Made by a program: the position numbers and the translations under genes. Positions 9,393 through 18,358 of a DNA stretch of 64,000 bases are shown piece by piece. The first letter of the stretch is position 1, and each line of letters begins with the position of its first letter. The notes under the pieces are model-generated. The model had not been told where the DNA came from. It ran no database searches and worked only from the letters and a program-made list of their open reading frames with translations. This stretch comes from Mycolicibacterium sarraceniae (GTDB taxonomy: Bacteria > Actinomycetota > Actinomycetes > Mycobacteriales > Mycobacteriaceae), in contig NZ_AP022595.1 of the NCBI RefSeq assembly GCF_010731875.1, positions 4,650,001 through 4,714,000 of the forward strand. The letters are read 5' to 3'.

Positions 9393-10496
9393 CTACAGCG
9401 GTGCACCGATGGCAGGCGCCGACGGCAGCAGGTCCCCGAGTTCGGCGGCAACCGCGTCAGCGCCACCGAGCGAGAACGCCGCGTCGCGCCCCCAGATGAA
9501 ATAGCGGTGGATCGGGTAGTCGAGATCGGCGCCCATTCCGCCGTGCAGGTGCTGGGTGGCGTGCACGGTGCGCAGGCCGCCGTGGGAGGCCCACCACTTC
9601 GCCACCAACGCGGCGCTCACGGCGGCCTGCTCGTCGCCACGATCCATCAACCAGGCCGCCCGTTGGGCGCTGAGCCGGATCGCGACGGTATCGAGATGGG
9701 CATCGGCGGCGCGCATGGCCACGGCCTGGTTGGTGGACAACGGCCGGCCGAACTGGATGCGTTGACTCGTGTACGCCGCGGCCATCGCCAGCGCTTCATG
9801 GCAGATGCCTGCCTGCAGGCCCGCGATCGCCGTCCGGCAGCGACCGAGAATCCATGCGCCGACGTCCTTTCCACCCCCGAGGAGGTCGGCCTCGGTCAGG
9901 CTGACATCATCGAATGTCACCGCGGCCGCGCTGACCCGGCTGATCACCTGCACCGGGGTGACGGTGAGATGTTCAGTCGGCACGATCGCGACGAGTTCCT
10001 CGTCATCGCAGCGCACCGGAACCACGATGGCGTCGGCGACCGCCCCGCCGAACACCAGCGGAAGCTGACCATCGAGGACGATCCGGTCGTGGTGTCGCGT
10101 GCCCCGAACCGTCGACGCTCCGGGGGCGCCGGCGACCAGAGTGGTGCCGGCCACCACACCGTCCAGCCACCGGGACCGTTGATCGGCAGTGCCGAACTCG
10201 GCGATGGGTAGCGCCGCCCCGGCCAGGACGGGCCACAGCGGAACGGGGGCCACGCGACGGCCCTGCGCCTCCAGGATGGTGACGAGACCGAGCATGCCCA
10301 GCCCGGCGCCGCCGACCTGTTCGGGCAGCGCCGCCCCCAGCACACCGGTTTCGGCGAGCGTCGACCACAATTCGGCGTCATGCCCGCCGAGTGTGGACTC
10401 GACGTGCTTGACACGTTCGACGCCCGAGCGGTCATCGAAGATCGTGCTCGCCAGCTGCCCGAGCTCGCGAACAGGTTCATCGAGTTCGAAATCCAC
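9393..10496 (-). CDS. Acyl-CoA dehydrogenase subunit (FadE, ChsE beta-type)
   Basis: This 367-residue FadE is the last gene of the side-chain operon. Family motifs include AALPEQVGGAGLG in the N-terminal domain, YTSQRIQFGRPLSTNQAV in the C-terminal helices and LHGGMGADLDYPIHRYF near the end. In mycobacterial sterol catabolism such FadEs work as alpha2beta2 heterotetramers of two adjacent gene products (for example FadE28-FadE29 dehydrogenating the 3-carbon side-chain CoA). Its GTG start is one base after the stop of the neighbouring FadE, consistent with an obligate partner pair. Which of the two carries the catalytic base I did not resolve. Confidence 0.88.
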   Translation of the reverse strand: MDFELDEPVRELGQLASTIFDDRSGVERVKHVESTLGGHDAELWSTLAETGVLGAALPEQVGGAGLGMLGLVTILEAQGRRVAPVPLWPVLAGAALPIAEFGTADQRSRWLDGVVAGTTLVAGAPGASTVRGTRHHDRIVLDGQLPLVFGGAVADAIVVPVRCDDEELVAIVPTEHLTVTPVQVISRVSAAAVTFDDVSLTEADLLGGGKDVGAWILGRCRTAIAGLQAGICHEALAMAAAYTSQRIQFGRPLSTNQAVAMRAADAHLDTVAIRLSAQRAAWLMDRGDEQAAVSAALVAKWWASHGGLRTVHATQHLHGGMGADLDYPIHRYFIWGRDAAFSLGGADAVAAELGDLLPSAPAIGAPL

Positions 10497-10497
10497 G

Positions 10498-11724
10498 TCA
10501 GGCTCCTTGTGCTGTTGCGTTGGGGCGTGCCGGCGACGCGGGTTCGCGACGCCGCGGTGACAGGGTCATGCCGAGGTTCTTGGCGGCGACGATCTCGCGC
10601 ATCACTTCGTTGGTGCCGCCACCGAAGGTGTTGTTCTGGGCGCGCCGCCCGAGGGCTTCGACCCTGCCGTCAATGGCGGCACCCACCGAGCCGTGCCGCA
10701 GCTGCCCCGCAGCTCCCAGCACCTCCTGCATCGCGTTGTAGGCGACGACGGAGGCCTCGGTGCCAAAGACCTTGGTCGCCGAAGAATCCCCGCCGTCGAG
10801 GGTGTTGTTGGCGACGTCGGCAACCAGCCGCATGTTCATCAGATCGGTTGCGGACAGCAACGCGTAGAGCTCGCCCATCTTCTGCCGGACCCACGGCTGG
10901 TCGTAGACGACTCCCCCACCGTGGGGTTCGGTGCGCGCCCACCCCAGGACCTGGGCGAAGAGGTGGTACGCGATGCCGCAGCGCGCAGCCAGTGCGACGC
11001 GTTCGTGGTTGAGCTGATTGGTGATCAGCCCCCAACCCCGGTTGATTTCGCCGACCACATTGGACAGGGGCACGCGCACATCGTCGTAATAGGTTGCCGC
11101 GGTGCTGATGCCGGCAACGGTGTGGATCTCGGTCACCGAGAATCCCGGTGAGCTCGTCGGCACGAGGACCACCGAGATCCCCTGATGCGTCGGGGCATTC
11201 TGGTCGGTGCGGACCGCCAGCCAAATCCAGTCGGCATAGATCCCGGCGCTGGTGAAGATCTTGTTGCCGTTGATCACCAACTCGTCGCCGTCGATGTCGC
11301 CGCGGGTCTTCAGCGCCGCGAGGTCGGTGCCGGCCGAGGGCTCGCTGTAGCCGATCGCGAAGATCAATTCTCCGGCGAGGATTGGCGGGAGGAAGAACTC
11401 CTTTTGTGCGGCCGTACCGTGCTTCATCAACGCGGGCGCCACGGTGTTCAGGGTGACCAGGGAAAGGGGTGCGTTGGCGCGGACGGCCTCGTCGTAGAAC
11501 ACGAAGAGCGCTTCTGGATCTTCGCCACGCCCACCGAACTGCTCGGGCCAGCCCAGGCCCAACCAGCCGTCGGCCCCCATCCGGCGCAGGATCCGGGAGA
11601 ACGTGGGTCCACCTTCGGTTTGGTCCACCAGGTCGAGCTGATCCTGCTCGCTGATGATTGCCGCGAAATACTCACGCAGTTCGGTGCGTAACGCCTTTGA
11701 TCGGTCTGACAATTCCAAATACAT
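10498..11724 (-). CDS. Acyl-CoA dehydrogenase subunit (FadE, ChsE alpha-type)
   Basis: This protein of about 408 residues starts at ATG 11724 (MYLELSDRSKALRTELREYF), the normal FadE N-terminus. The open frame extends further upstream but only through the preceding gene. FAD and acyl-binding signatures include GWPEQFGGRGEDP, AIGYSEPSAGTDLAALKT, INGNKIFTSAG and FGGGTNEVMREIVAAKNLGM. The last is the AQxxxGGxxxE region that closes the FAD site. It pairs with the next gene (9393-10496) and resembles the FadE26/FadE29-type subunit. The predicted step is alpha,beta-dehydrogenation of a steroid side-chain CoA thioester. Confidence 0.9.
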   Translation of the reverse strand: MYLELSDRSKALRTELREYFAAIISEQDQLDLVDQTEGGPTFSRILRRMGADGWLGLGWPEQFGGRGEDPEALFVFYDEAVRANAPLSLVTLNTVAPALMKHGTAAQKEFFLPPILAGELIFAIGYSEPSAGTDLAALKTRGDIDGDELVINGNKIFTSAGIYADWIWLAVRTDQNAPTHQGISVVLVPTSSPGFSVTEIHTVAGISTAATYYDDVRVPLSNVVGEINRGWGLITNQLNHERVALAARCGIAYHLFAQVLGWARTEPHGGGVVYDQPWVRQKMGELYALLSATDLMNMRLVADVANNTLDGGDSSATKVFGTEASVVAYNAMQEVLGAAGQLRHGSVGAAIDGRVEALGRRAQNNTFGGGTNEVMREIVAAKNLGMTLSPRRREPASPARPNATAQGA

Positions 11725-11744
11725 AGCGATGTCCGTTTCGAAGG

Positions 11745-13934
11745 TTAGCGGGGTAGGCCGAGTAGTCGTTGAGCGATGACGTTGAGCTGGATTTCCACGG
11801 TGCCGCCGCCGGTCATGGAGGCGGGCAGGGCAAGGTGGTCGGTGGCGTAGTCGGTGTAGGTGGCGCTCACGCACCCGGCCGGGCCGACGACTGACAGCGT
11901 GTCGACGCTGCCCTGACGCTGCGCGAGCGCGTTGAACACCTTTTGCACGCTGGTCGCCGCGCCGGTGTCCAGCCCGGACAGCCGCCCCAGGATGGTACGT
12001 AATCCGATGGCGGCCAAGGCCATTTCCCGGGCGGTGCATTCGCCGAGCACCCGCAGGGCTTCCTCCGGCGTGGCGACCACGTCACCGTTGCCAATGGCCT
12101 GACGCAGGTGCCGCGTCGAGCCGTGCGCGAAATCGTTGCCCATTTTGAGGCGTTCGTTGGCCAGCGTCGTCGTGGCCAGCTTCCACCCATCATTGACCTC
12201 GCCGACCACGCAGTCGTCGGGCACGAACACATCGGTAAGGAAGACCTCGTTGAACTCCGAGCGCCCGGTGGCCTGCCTGATGGGCCGTACTTCGACGCCA
12301 GGGGATTCCATCTTCACCAGGAAGTAGGAAATGCCTCGGTGTTTCGGCGCGTGCGGGTCGGTTCGCGCCAGGCATGCGCCCCAGTGGGCGACGTGCGCGT
12401 TGGACGTCCAGACCTTCTGACCGTTGAGTTGCCAACCGCCGGCGACGCGGCGCGCCGAGGTCGACAAACCGGCCAGATCCGATCCGGCGCCAGGCTCACT
12501 GAACAACTGGCACCACACGATTCGGCCGTCCAAGGTGGCGGAGAGGAATCGCTGCTGCTGCTCCGGGCTGCCGTGCAGCAGCAGCGTCGGCAAAACCCAC
12601 TCGCCCACCACCGTGGTCGGTTGGCGCAGCCCGCGTCGGAGGAACTCCTCGGCGACGACCACCTGTTCCTGCGGCCCGGCGCCGATGCCGTAGGGCGCGG
12701 GATAGTGGGGGGCGACCAGACCGGCGTCCGCCAGGACGACGCGGGCGTCCTGCTCGCTCATCGACATGGCGCGGTCGAGCACCTCGCCGACGTGTTGGCG
12801 TAGGTCGGCGAACGCGGTGGGATCGACGAAATCATAACTGCGCCGGTTATTCACCGCGGCCGCGCCGAGGGCGTGGGCGCGCTGCTGCCGGGCGCCGGCG
12901 GCGCCGGCCAGGCTGACGGCCTTGCGCCAATAGAGGTGCGCGTCGTGCTCCCAGGTGTAGCCGATCCCGCCGTGCAGCAGGACCGCGTCCAGGGCGATAT
13001 CCCTAGCCAGCTGCAAGGAGCTCACCGCGGCTGCATCGGCGGCCAATTGTTGTTGGGCGGGGTCGTCGCCGATCGCGCGAGCGGCGTCCCACGCGGCCGA
13101 GCGCGCCACCTCGGCGTGCACCAGCATCATCGCCGCCTTGTGCTGAACAGCCTGGAAGGATCCGATCACCCGACCGAACTGTTCGCGGCGGGTGATGTGG
13201 TCCAGGGACGCCTGTACACACCATTGGGCCACTCCGGCGGCCTCGGCGGCCAACAGCGCGGTGACGACGAGCTCCACCGACGACGCGCTGCACGGGATCA
13301 CGTGATCGCCAGGGATTTCCAGGTTGTCTACCGTCAGGCGCCCTGCCGGGCGGGTGAGATCGGTGGGTTCCTCGACGGTCACCGATACCGCCACGGCCTG
13401 AACGGGTATCGGGATCAGCACATCATGGCCGGTGGACGACTGGGCGCGCATCACGACGATGTCGGCGCCGGGCAGGCCGAGCGCGGTTTCGGTGGTGCCG
13501 CTGATGTTCCACCGGTCCCCGACGTTGTCGACGCTCATCCCCCGCGAGCTGACGATGGCCCCGGTCTCGCCGCCGCTGAAACGGCTCAGCAGGCGCGACG
13601 CCGCCGGGTGGTCTGGCACTGTCGCCAGCGCCGCGCTGGCCATCACGGTGGGCAGGAAGGGCCCCGGAAACAGGGTGCGTCCCAGCTGCTCGCAAATGAC
13701 CGCGAGCTCCACCAGCCCGGCCCCTGCCCCACCGACGTCCTCACCGAGGTGGACGCGGTGGAAATCGTTATCCACCAATGATTTCCAGCTCAGCGGTAGC
13801 GCGCCGGCGGCGAGGTCGCCGAGTCGGGCCCTGGTGTCCGCGATCGGCGCGTTGCGAGCAGCGAACGCCGCGACCGAATCCGCGAGGCCGTGCAGCTCGC
13901 GACTCAGGCCGATGCAGGCAACGGGCAGTTTCAT
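11745..13934 (-). CDS. fadE34: Fused acyl-CoA dehydrogenase, FadE34-like
   Basis: This protein of about 729 residues consists of two acyl-CoA dehydrogenase modules in tandem. Module 1 (residues ~1-360) ends with HGGIGYTWEHDAHLYWRKA. Module 2 begins near MSEQDARVVLADAGL and contains LFSEPGAGSDLAGL, LNGQKVWTSNAH and MTGGGTVEIQLNVIAQRLLGL. Length and fusion match FadE34 (Rv3573c, ~711 residues), which dehydrogenates CoA esters of the C24/C5 steroid side chain; Rhodococcus relatives act on bile acids. I chose ATG 13934 because it overlaps the thiolase stop as ATGA; residues upstream in the open frame are Arg-rich shadow translation. Confidence 0.9.
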   Translation of the reverse strand: MKLPVACIGLSRELHGLADSVAAFAARNAPIADTRARLGDLAAGALPLSWKSLVDNDFHRVHLGEDVGGAGAGLVELAVICEQLGRTLFPGPFLPTVMASAALATVPDHPAASRLLSRFSGGETGAIVSSRGMSVDNVGDRWNISGTTETALGLPGADIVVMRAQSSTGHDVLIPIPVQAVAVSVTVEEPTDLTRPAGRLTVDNLEIPGDHVIPCSASSVELVVTALLAAEAAGVAQWCVQASLDHITRREQFGRVIGSFQAVQHKAAMMLVHAEVARSAAWDAARAIGDDPAQQQLAADAAAVSSLQLARDIALDAVLLHGGIGYTWEHDAHLYWRKAVSLAGAAGARQQRAHALGAAAVNNRRSYDFVDPTAFADLRQHVGEVLDRAMSMSEQDARVVLADAGLVAPHYPAPYGIGAGPQEQVVVAEEFLRRGLRQPTTVVGEWVLPTLLLHGSPEQQQRFLSATLDGRIVWCQLFSEPGAGSDLAGLSTSARRVAGGWQLNGQKVWTSNAHVAHWGACLARTDPHAPKHRGISYFLVKMESPGVEVRPIRQATGRSEFNEVFLTDVFVPDDCVVGEVNDGWKLATTTLANERLKMGNDFAHGSTRHLRQAIGNGDVVATPEEALRVLGECTAREMALAAIGLRTILGRLSGLDTGAATSVQKVFNALAQRQGSVDTLSVVGPAGCVSATYTDYATDHLALPASMTGGGTVEIQLNVIAQRLLGLPR

Positions 13935-15076
13935 AGCCGCTCCACGATGGTGCACGTGGTGGAGGCGGAGGCGCAGATCGCGATCATCGCCCGCTCGCCA
14001 TCGCGGCGTTCGAGTTCGTCGATCACGTTGGCCAGCAGCCGAATTCCGGTGGCCCCGGCGGGATGTCCGAGCGCGATGGCACCGCCGTTGACGTTGAGCA
14101 GGGTGTCGTCGATGCCGAGCACCGACGCGAACGACATGGGGATGGCGGCGAATGCTTCGTTGACCTCGAACAAATCGAAGTCCCTCACACCCAACCCGGT
14201 TCGCTCCAGCAGGCGCTGGGCCCCGTCGATCGGCCCATCGAGCATGTATTCCGGGTCGCCACCCACCACGCATTGGGCTCGCAGTCGCGCTCTAGGAGCG
14301 ATACCCAGGGCCTTGGCGCGCTGCGCGGACATCAGTAGCGCGGCCGAGGCACCGTCGGAGACCTGCGACGACGTCCCCGCGGTGTGCAAACCACCGTCCT
14401 TGGTGGGTCGTAGCCCGGCCAGCGCCTCCAGGCTGGTATCCCGCAAACCCTGGTCGCGACCCACGACCGTGGTGACGTCCCTATCGGGTTCGGTGGGCGC
14501 ACTGAGCGCGATCACATGACGGTCGAACTTGCCTGCCGCCCAGGCCTCGTGGGCCAGTTGCTGTGAGCGCAGGCCGAACTCGTCGAGCCGCTCCCTGGAG
14601 AACCCGCGCAGTGCGGCGATGCGGTCGGCGGCGGTGTACTGATCGGGCATGTCGAACCGCCAGTCCGCCGGACGGGGGAAACCCAACCCGAAGCCACTCT
14701 TCGCGGTCAACGACACCCGCGACATGACCTCCACTCCGCAAGCGATGCCGACATCGACGGCCCCGGCGGCGATCTGCCCGGCCACCAAATTCACCGCCTG
14801 CAGCGCGGTTCCGCACTGGGCGTCGATCGCGGTCACGCCGCTCGCCGACGGCAGTCCGGCGTGCATCCACGCGCTGCGGGCGACGTTGCCGTACTGCTCG
14901 CCGAGCGGGGTCACGCAGCCGCCGATCACCTGGTCGACGAAATCCGCGTCGACCCCGGTGCGCTGCAGCACGGCCTTCTGCACCGCACCCATCAACTCCG
15001 TGGCGTGCAGGGTGGACAGCCAGCCGTTGCGCCGCCCGAAGGGCGTGCGCACCGCGTCGACGATCACCGGGGTCAT
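13931..15076 (-). CDS. Side-chain thiolase with altered C-terminal motif
   Basis: This 381-residue thiolase is related to FadA5 (shared NGWLSTLHATELMGAVQKAV, RDQGLRDTSLEAL). The nucleophilic cysteine is in IDAQCGTAL, and NEAFA and [14 protein letters not shown] are intact. The C-terminal CxGGG-type motif, which supplies the second cysteine and an oxyanion-hole glycine, reads CASASTTCTIVERL and is one residue shorter than in FadA5. The cysteine remains but the glycines are lost. It may be slower, altered in specificity, or a non-thiolytic relative. It is translationally coupled on both sides (ATGA overlaps at 13931-13934 and 15073-15076). Confidence 0.85.
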   Translation of the reverse strand: MTPVIVDAVRTPFGRRNGWLSTLHATELMGAVQKAVLQRTGVDADFVDQVIGGCVTPLGEQYGNVARSAWMHAGLPSASGVTAIDAQCGTALQAVNLVAGQIAAGAVDVGIACGVEVMSRVSLTAKSGFGLGFPRPADWRFDMPDQYTAADRIAALRGFSRERLDEFGLRSQQLAHEAWAAGKFDRHVIALSAPTEPDRDVTTVVGRDQGLRDTSLEALAGLRPTKDGGLHTAGTSSQVSDGASAALLMSAQRAKALGIAPRARLRAQCVVGGDPEYMLDGPIDGAQRLLERTGLGVRDFDLFEVNEAFAAIPMSFASVLGIDDTLLNVNGGAIALGHPAGATGIRLLANVIDELERRDGERAMIAICASASTTCTIVERL

Positions 15077-15909
15077 GCGCTGGGCTGCTTCACAAGTGAC
15101 TGTCCGTCGAGTCCACGCACATCAAGCCCCCAGGCCGCGATCAGGTCCAGGCTCGCGAACACCTGGCCGGTCACCTCCGGCGCACAATCACACAGGGCAA
15201 CAACGGATTCCACCATCTGCTCCACCGATTCCAACTGATCTGGGCGGATAGTCTCACCGACGAGGGCTTGGGCCCCCTCGGTGAGCACCGCAACCTTCGG
15301 ACGCACCGCATTCACCCGGACGCCCCGCCCATAGAGCTCAACGCCCAACGCATTGCTCCACCGGACGAGCGCCGCCTTCGACGAACCATACATTCCGGTC
15401 GAGGTGCCCGGTGACGTCAGGGTGAACGGCGGACCCGGCCAGACCGAGGCGGTCGAACTGGAGACGTTGACGATGAACCCGCGACCCCGATCCAGCATGG
15501 CGGGAACGACCGCATCGGCCAGATCCATGGGAGCAAAGACGTTGGCCTCGTAAGTGATCCGGCGCCGTTTGCGCGCATATCCCACGACGGGTTGATAGAT
15601 TGCCGCGGCCGCATTGTTGACGAGGATGTCGATGGGCCCGCCCAGCTGCTCGACGGCGCCCGCGACGATGGTGGCGCGCTGATCCTCGTCGGTGAGATCG
15701 GCGACCACGGTAGCCACGGTGGTCCCGTACCCGGCGAGTCGCTCGCGTGTCTCAGCCAGGCTCCCCGGCAGGTGGTCGTGCCGCTCGGCGGTGCGAGCGA
15801 CGATCGCGACGTCGGCACCGCCGGCGGCCAGCCGCTGTGCGATCGCGGCACCGATCCCACGGCTCGCCCCGGTGACGAGTGCCCGTTGGCCCGAGAATCG
15901 TTGGCCCAT
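15073..15909 (-). CDS. Short-chain dehydrogenase in side-chain operon
   Basis: This 278-residue SDR has TGASRGIGAAIA, NNAAAA, VSSSTASVW and a catalytic MYGSSKAALV. I chose the ATG at 15909 because it overlaps the stop of the upstream DegT-like gene; residues upstream in the open frame are not SDR-like. Position in the operon suggests the 3-hydroxyacyl-CoA (or 22-hydroxy steroid-CoA) dehydrogenase step that follows hydration by the MaoC pair. An insertion between the Ser and Tyr motifs (GPPFTLTSPGTSTG) may shape a large substrate pocket, but this is inference. Confidence 0.88.
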   Translation of the reverse strand: MGQRFSGQRALVTGASRGIGAAIAQRLAAGGADVAIVARTAERHDHLPGSLAETRERLAGYGTTVATVVADLTDEDQRATIVAGAVEQLGGPIDILVNNAAAAIYQPVVGYARKRRRITYEANVFAPMDLADAVVPAMLDRGRGFIVNVSSSTASVWPGPPFTLTSPGTSTGMYGSSKAALVRWSNALGVELYGRGVRVNAVRPKVAVLTEGAQALVGETIRPDQLESVEQMVESVVALCDCAPEVTGQVFASLDLIAAWGLDVRGLDGQSLVKQPSA

Positions 15910-17126
15910 CAGTACTTCCCGGCAAATCGGTGGATGGCGTCGGCGATCCGGTCCACCTCGTCGTCGCGCAGGCCATGGCTCATCCCCAGCGTCATGCCTC
16001 GCGCGAAGACCGCGTCGGCCTCCGGCAGACCGCCGGCGGGAACACGATGGCGCACGCCGTCCATCATCGGGTGGCGGGTGATGTTCCCGCTCCACACCGT
16101 GCGGGTGTCGATGCCCTCAGCCTCCAGCCACTCCTGCAGGTCGCCGCGGTCGAACGGGGCATCGGCATTGACCATGACGGGGTAGCACAGCCACGCCGTG
16201 TCCAGGCCGGGTGCCTGCACCGGGGTCGTGAAGAAGTCCGGGAACGCGCCGTAGGCAGTCGTGTAGCGCGCGAAGATCTCCTTGCGGCGCGCGTGGTTGG
16301 CGGCCAACTTGTTGAGTTGGACGATGCCGTAGGCGGCGCCCAACTCCGACGGCTCGAAGTTCCACGGCAGGACGTCGAAGATGAAGTCGTTATCGTAGGG
16401 GACCCCATCGAGGTTCTCGCGGAACACCCGTCCGCCGCCGCGGCCGAAGAGATGCGGTTCGCTGCGGCGGCCCCAGCGGCGCAACAGGAGGGCTTTCTCC
16501 CAGCTGTCCTCGTCATCGACCATCACCATGCCACCATTGCCGGCACACGTGATGATGTGCGCCATCGCGAAACTGGTGGCGCTGATATCGGCGCGCGCCC
16601 CGGTGGGGGTTCCGCCCAAGGTGGCACCCAACGCGTCGCAAGTGTCCTCGATGACCTTGAGCCCGTGGCGGCCGGCGACCGCACGGATCGCATCCCAATC
16701 GGGGGCATTGCCGGCCAGGTTGGGGATCAGGATGGCGCGGGTCTTGTCGGAGACCAAGGCCTCGATCTGGGCGGCGTCGACGTTGTAGGTGTTCGGCGCG
16801 ACATCGACGAACACCGGCACCAACCCGGCCCGCACGATGGGCGCCACGTCGGTCGAGAACGTCAGCGGTGAGGTGATGACCTCACATCCCGGCTCCAACC
16901 CCAGTAGTTCGACGGCCAGATACAACGCCGACGAGCCGGAGTTGCACATCACGCCGAACTTCTTGCCGCTCAATTCCGGCACGCGGGTTTCCATTTCGCG
17001 GACGTTCCGGCCGATCCGCAGCCCCTGGTGGCCGCTGCGCAGCACCTCCAGGACGGCGGCTATCTCGTCCTCGCCGTGGGTGGCGCGGGCATAGGTGATG
17101 CGCTCGAGGGGTGTCTGGTACGTCAC
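15909..17126 (-). CDS. DegT/DnrJ/EryC1/StrS-fold PLP protein with His replacing the Schiff-base Lys
   Basis: About 405 residues. Start GTG 17126 sits behind a perfect AGGAGG at 5-base spacing; ATG 17159 is a longer alternative. Family motifs: CNSGSSALYLAVELLG, EVITSPLTFSTDVAPI, VPVFVDVAPNTYNVD, VIEDTCDALG (the E-D that contacts PLP). The normal Lys in the SFxxxKxIT motif aligns with His190 in SFAMAHIITCAGNGG. This is the hallmark of the 3-dehydratase branch (ColD, E1/AscC, SpnQ), which abstracts a proton with His and releases ammonia rather than transaminating a ketosugar. The Fe-S cysteines of E1 are not seen (WGRRSEPHLFG in the equivalent place), as in ColD. Its presence inside a steroid side-chain operon is unexplained. 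Confidence 0.85.
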   Translation of the reverse strand: MTYQTPLERITYARATHGEDEIAAVLEVLRSGHQGLRIGRNVREMETRVPELSGKKFGVMCNSGSSALYLAVELLGLEPGCEVITSPLTFSTDVAPIVRAGLVPVFVDVAPNTYNVDAAQIEALVSDKTRAILIPNLAGNAPDWDAIRAVAGRHGLKVIEDTCDALGATLGGTPTGARADISATSFAMAHIITCAGNGGMVMVDDEDSWEKALLLRRWGRRSEPHLFGRGGGRVFRENLDGVPYDNDFIFDVLPWNFEPSELGAAYGIVQLNKLAANHARRKEIFARYTTAYGAFPDFFTTPVQAPGLDTAWLCYPVMVNADAPFDRGDLQEWLEAEGIDTRTVWSGNITRHPMMDGVRHRVPAGGLPEADAVFARGMTLGMSHGLRDDEVDRIADAIHRFAGKY

Positions 17127-17167
17127 CGGTTCCTCCTGATCGTGGGTTGGCTCAATCATGGCGTGAA

Positions 17168-18358
17168 TTAATAGTCCGAGGACAACACGATGCCGCTGTG
17201 CGGAACGGGTGAGCCCGCGGTGACCAGCACATTGTCGACCCGTTTAGCCGGCTGGTTGGTGGATGTGCCGCGGATCAGCCGGACCCCCTCGGCAATCCCG
17301 TTGACGCCGTGGATGTATCCCTCGCCGAGCTGGCCACCGTGGGTGTTGATCGGTAGCCGCCCGTCGATTTCCAGATTGCCCTCGGCAACGTAGTCCTTGG
17401 CCTCACCGCGGCCGCAGAACCCGTACTCCTCGAGTTGGAGCAGCACCATCGGGGTGAATGCGTCGTAGATGATGGCGGCGTCGATGCGGTCCGGGCCGAG
17501 CCCGGACTGCGCCCAGAGCTGTTCGGCGACCAGTTGCACCTCGGGCATCTTCTCGATGTCCTCGCGATAGTAGCTGCTCATCGAAATCTGTTGGGGCCCA
17601 ACCCCTTGAGCCGCTCCGGTGATGACCGCAGGGGGGTGCGGCAGGTCTCGAGCCCGCTCGGTACTGACGACGACGATGGCTTGGCCGCCGTCGCTTTCCT
17701 GACAGCAGTCCAGCAGCCGCAGCGGATCGGCGATCATCCGGGAGTCTTGGTGTTCCTCGAGGGTGATCGGCCGCCGATAGAACCAGGCCTTGGGGTTGTT
17801 GGCGGCATGTTTGCGTGAGAGCACCGAGATCGCACCGAAATCGGCACTGGTCGCGCCGTAGGTGTGCATGTAGCGGCGGGCCAGGAAGGCCTCCTGTTGC
17901 GCCGGCGTCATCAACCCGTACGGGTTGATCCAGTTACGGTATTCCTGGTCGGTGTTGGCGGTGTAGGCGAATGGGGGTGGGCCAGCGCCGAATCGGTGCC
18001 CGGAGCGCTCGTTGAACGCCCGATAAACGACCACCACGTCGGCGACGCCCGCGGACACCGCGAGCGCGGCCTGCTGGATCGGCGCGCAGGCGCCGCCGCC
18101 GCCGTGCGGAATCCTGCTGAAGAACCTCAGCTGCGGGATGCCCAGCGCCCGCGCAACCGCGATCTCGGGGTTGTTTTCCATGGTGAACAGTGCGAATCCG
18201 TCGACCTCGGCGACGTCGATCTGCGCGTCTGCCAACGCGTTCAGCACGCTTTCGCAGGCCAGCCGCCATTCGCTACGCCCGGAGTCCTTGGAGAATTCGG
18301 TTGCGCCGATGCCGGCGATGGCCGCGCGGCCGGAGAACCCCGTTGCCGATGCGGTCAT
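17168..18358 (-). CDS. ltp2: Ltp2-like steroid side-chain aldolase (thiolase fold)
   Basis: This 396-residue thiolase-superfamily protein is of the lipid-transfer-protein type. Diagnostic segments are AAIAGIGATEFSKDSGRSE, MTPAQQEAFLARRYMHTYG, DPLRLLDCCQESDGGQAIV, NTHGGQLGEGYIHG and the C-terminal VTAGSPVPHSGIVL. In M. tuberculosis Ltp2 (Rv3540c) complexes with the DUF35 domain of ChsH2 and catalyses the retro-aldol release of propionyl-CoA from the 17-hydroxy-C22 CoA ester, leaving a 17-ketosteroid. The MaoC, DUF35 and MaoC genes directly upstream, each overlapping by 4 bp, supply the same partners here. Confidence 0.92.
   Translation of the reverse strand: MTASATGFSGRAAIAGIGATEFSKDSGRSEWRLACESVLNALADAQIDVAEVDGFALFTMENNPEIAVARALGIPQLRFFSRIPHGGGGACAPIQQAALAVSAGVADVVVVYRAFNERSGHRFGAGPPPFAYTANTDQEYRNWINPYGLMTPAQQEAFLARRYMHTYGATSADFGAISVLSRKHAANNPKAWFYRRPITLEEHQDSRMIADPLRLLDCCQESDGGQAIVVVSTERARDLPHPPAVITGAAQGVGPQQISMSSYYREDIEKMPEVQLVAEQLWAQSGLGPDRIDAAIIYDAFTPMVLLQLEEYGFCGRGEAKDYVAEGNLEIDGRLPINTHGGQLGEGYIHGVNGIAEGVRLIRGTSTNQPAKRVDNVLVTAGSPVPHSGIVLSSDY

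Noticed and set aside
11725..12039. N-terminal extension of the FadE frame at 10498-11724
   Set aside because: Overlaps the fused FadE gene in another frame and has no acyl-CoA dehydrogenase similarity; ATG 11724 is a normal FadE start.
13935..14273. N-terminal extension of the FadE34-like frame
   Set aside because: The extra residues are Arg-rich shadow of the thiolase gene; ATG 13934 overlaps the thiolase stop as ATGA and starts a normal FadE domain.
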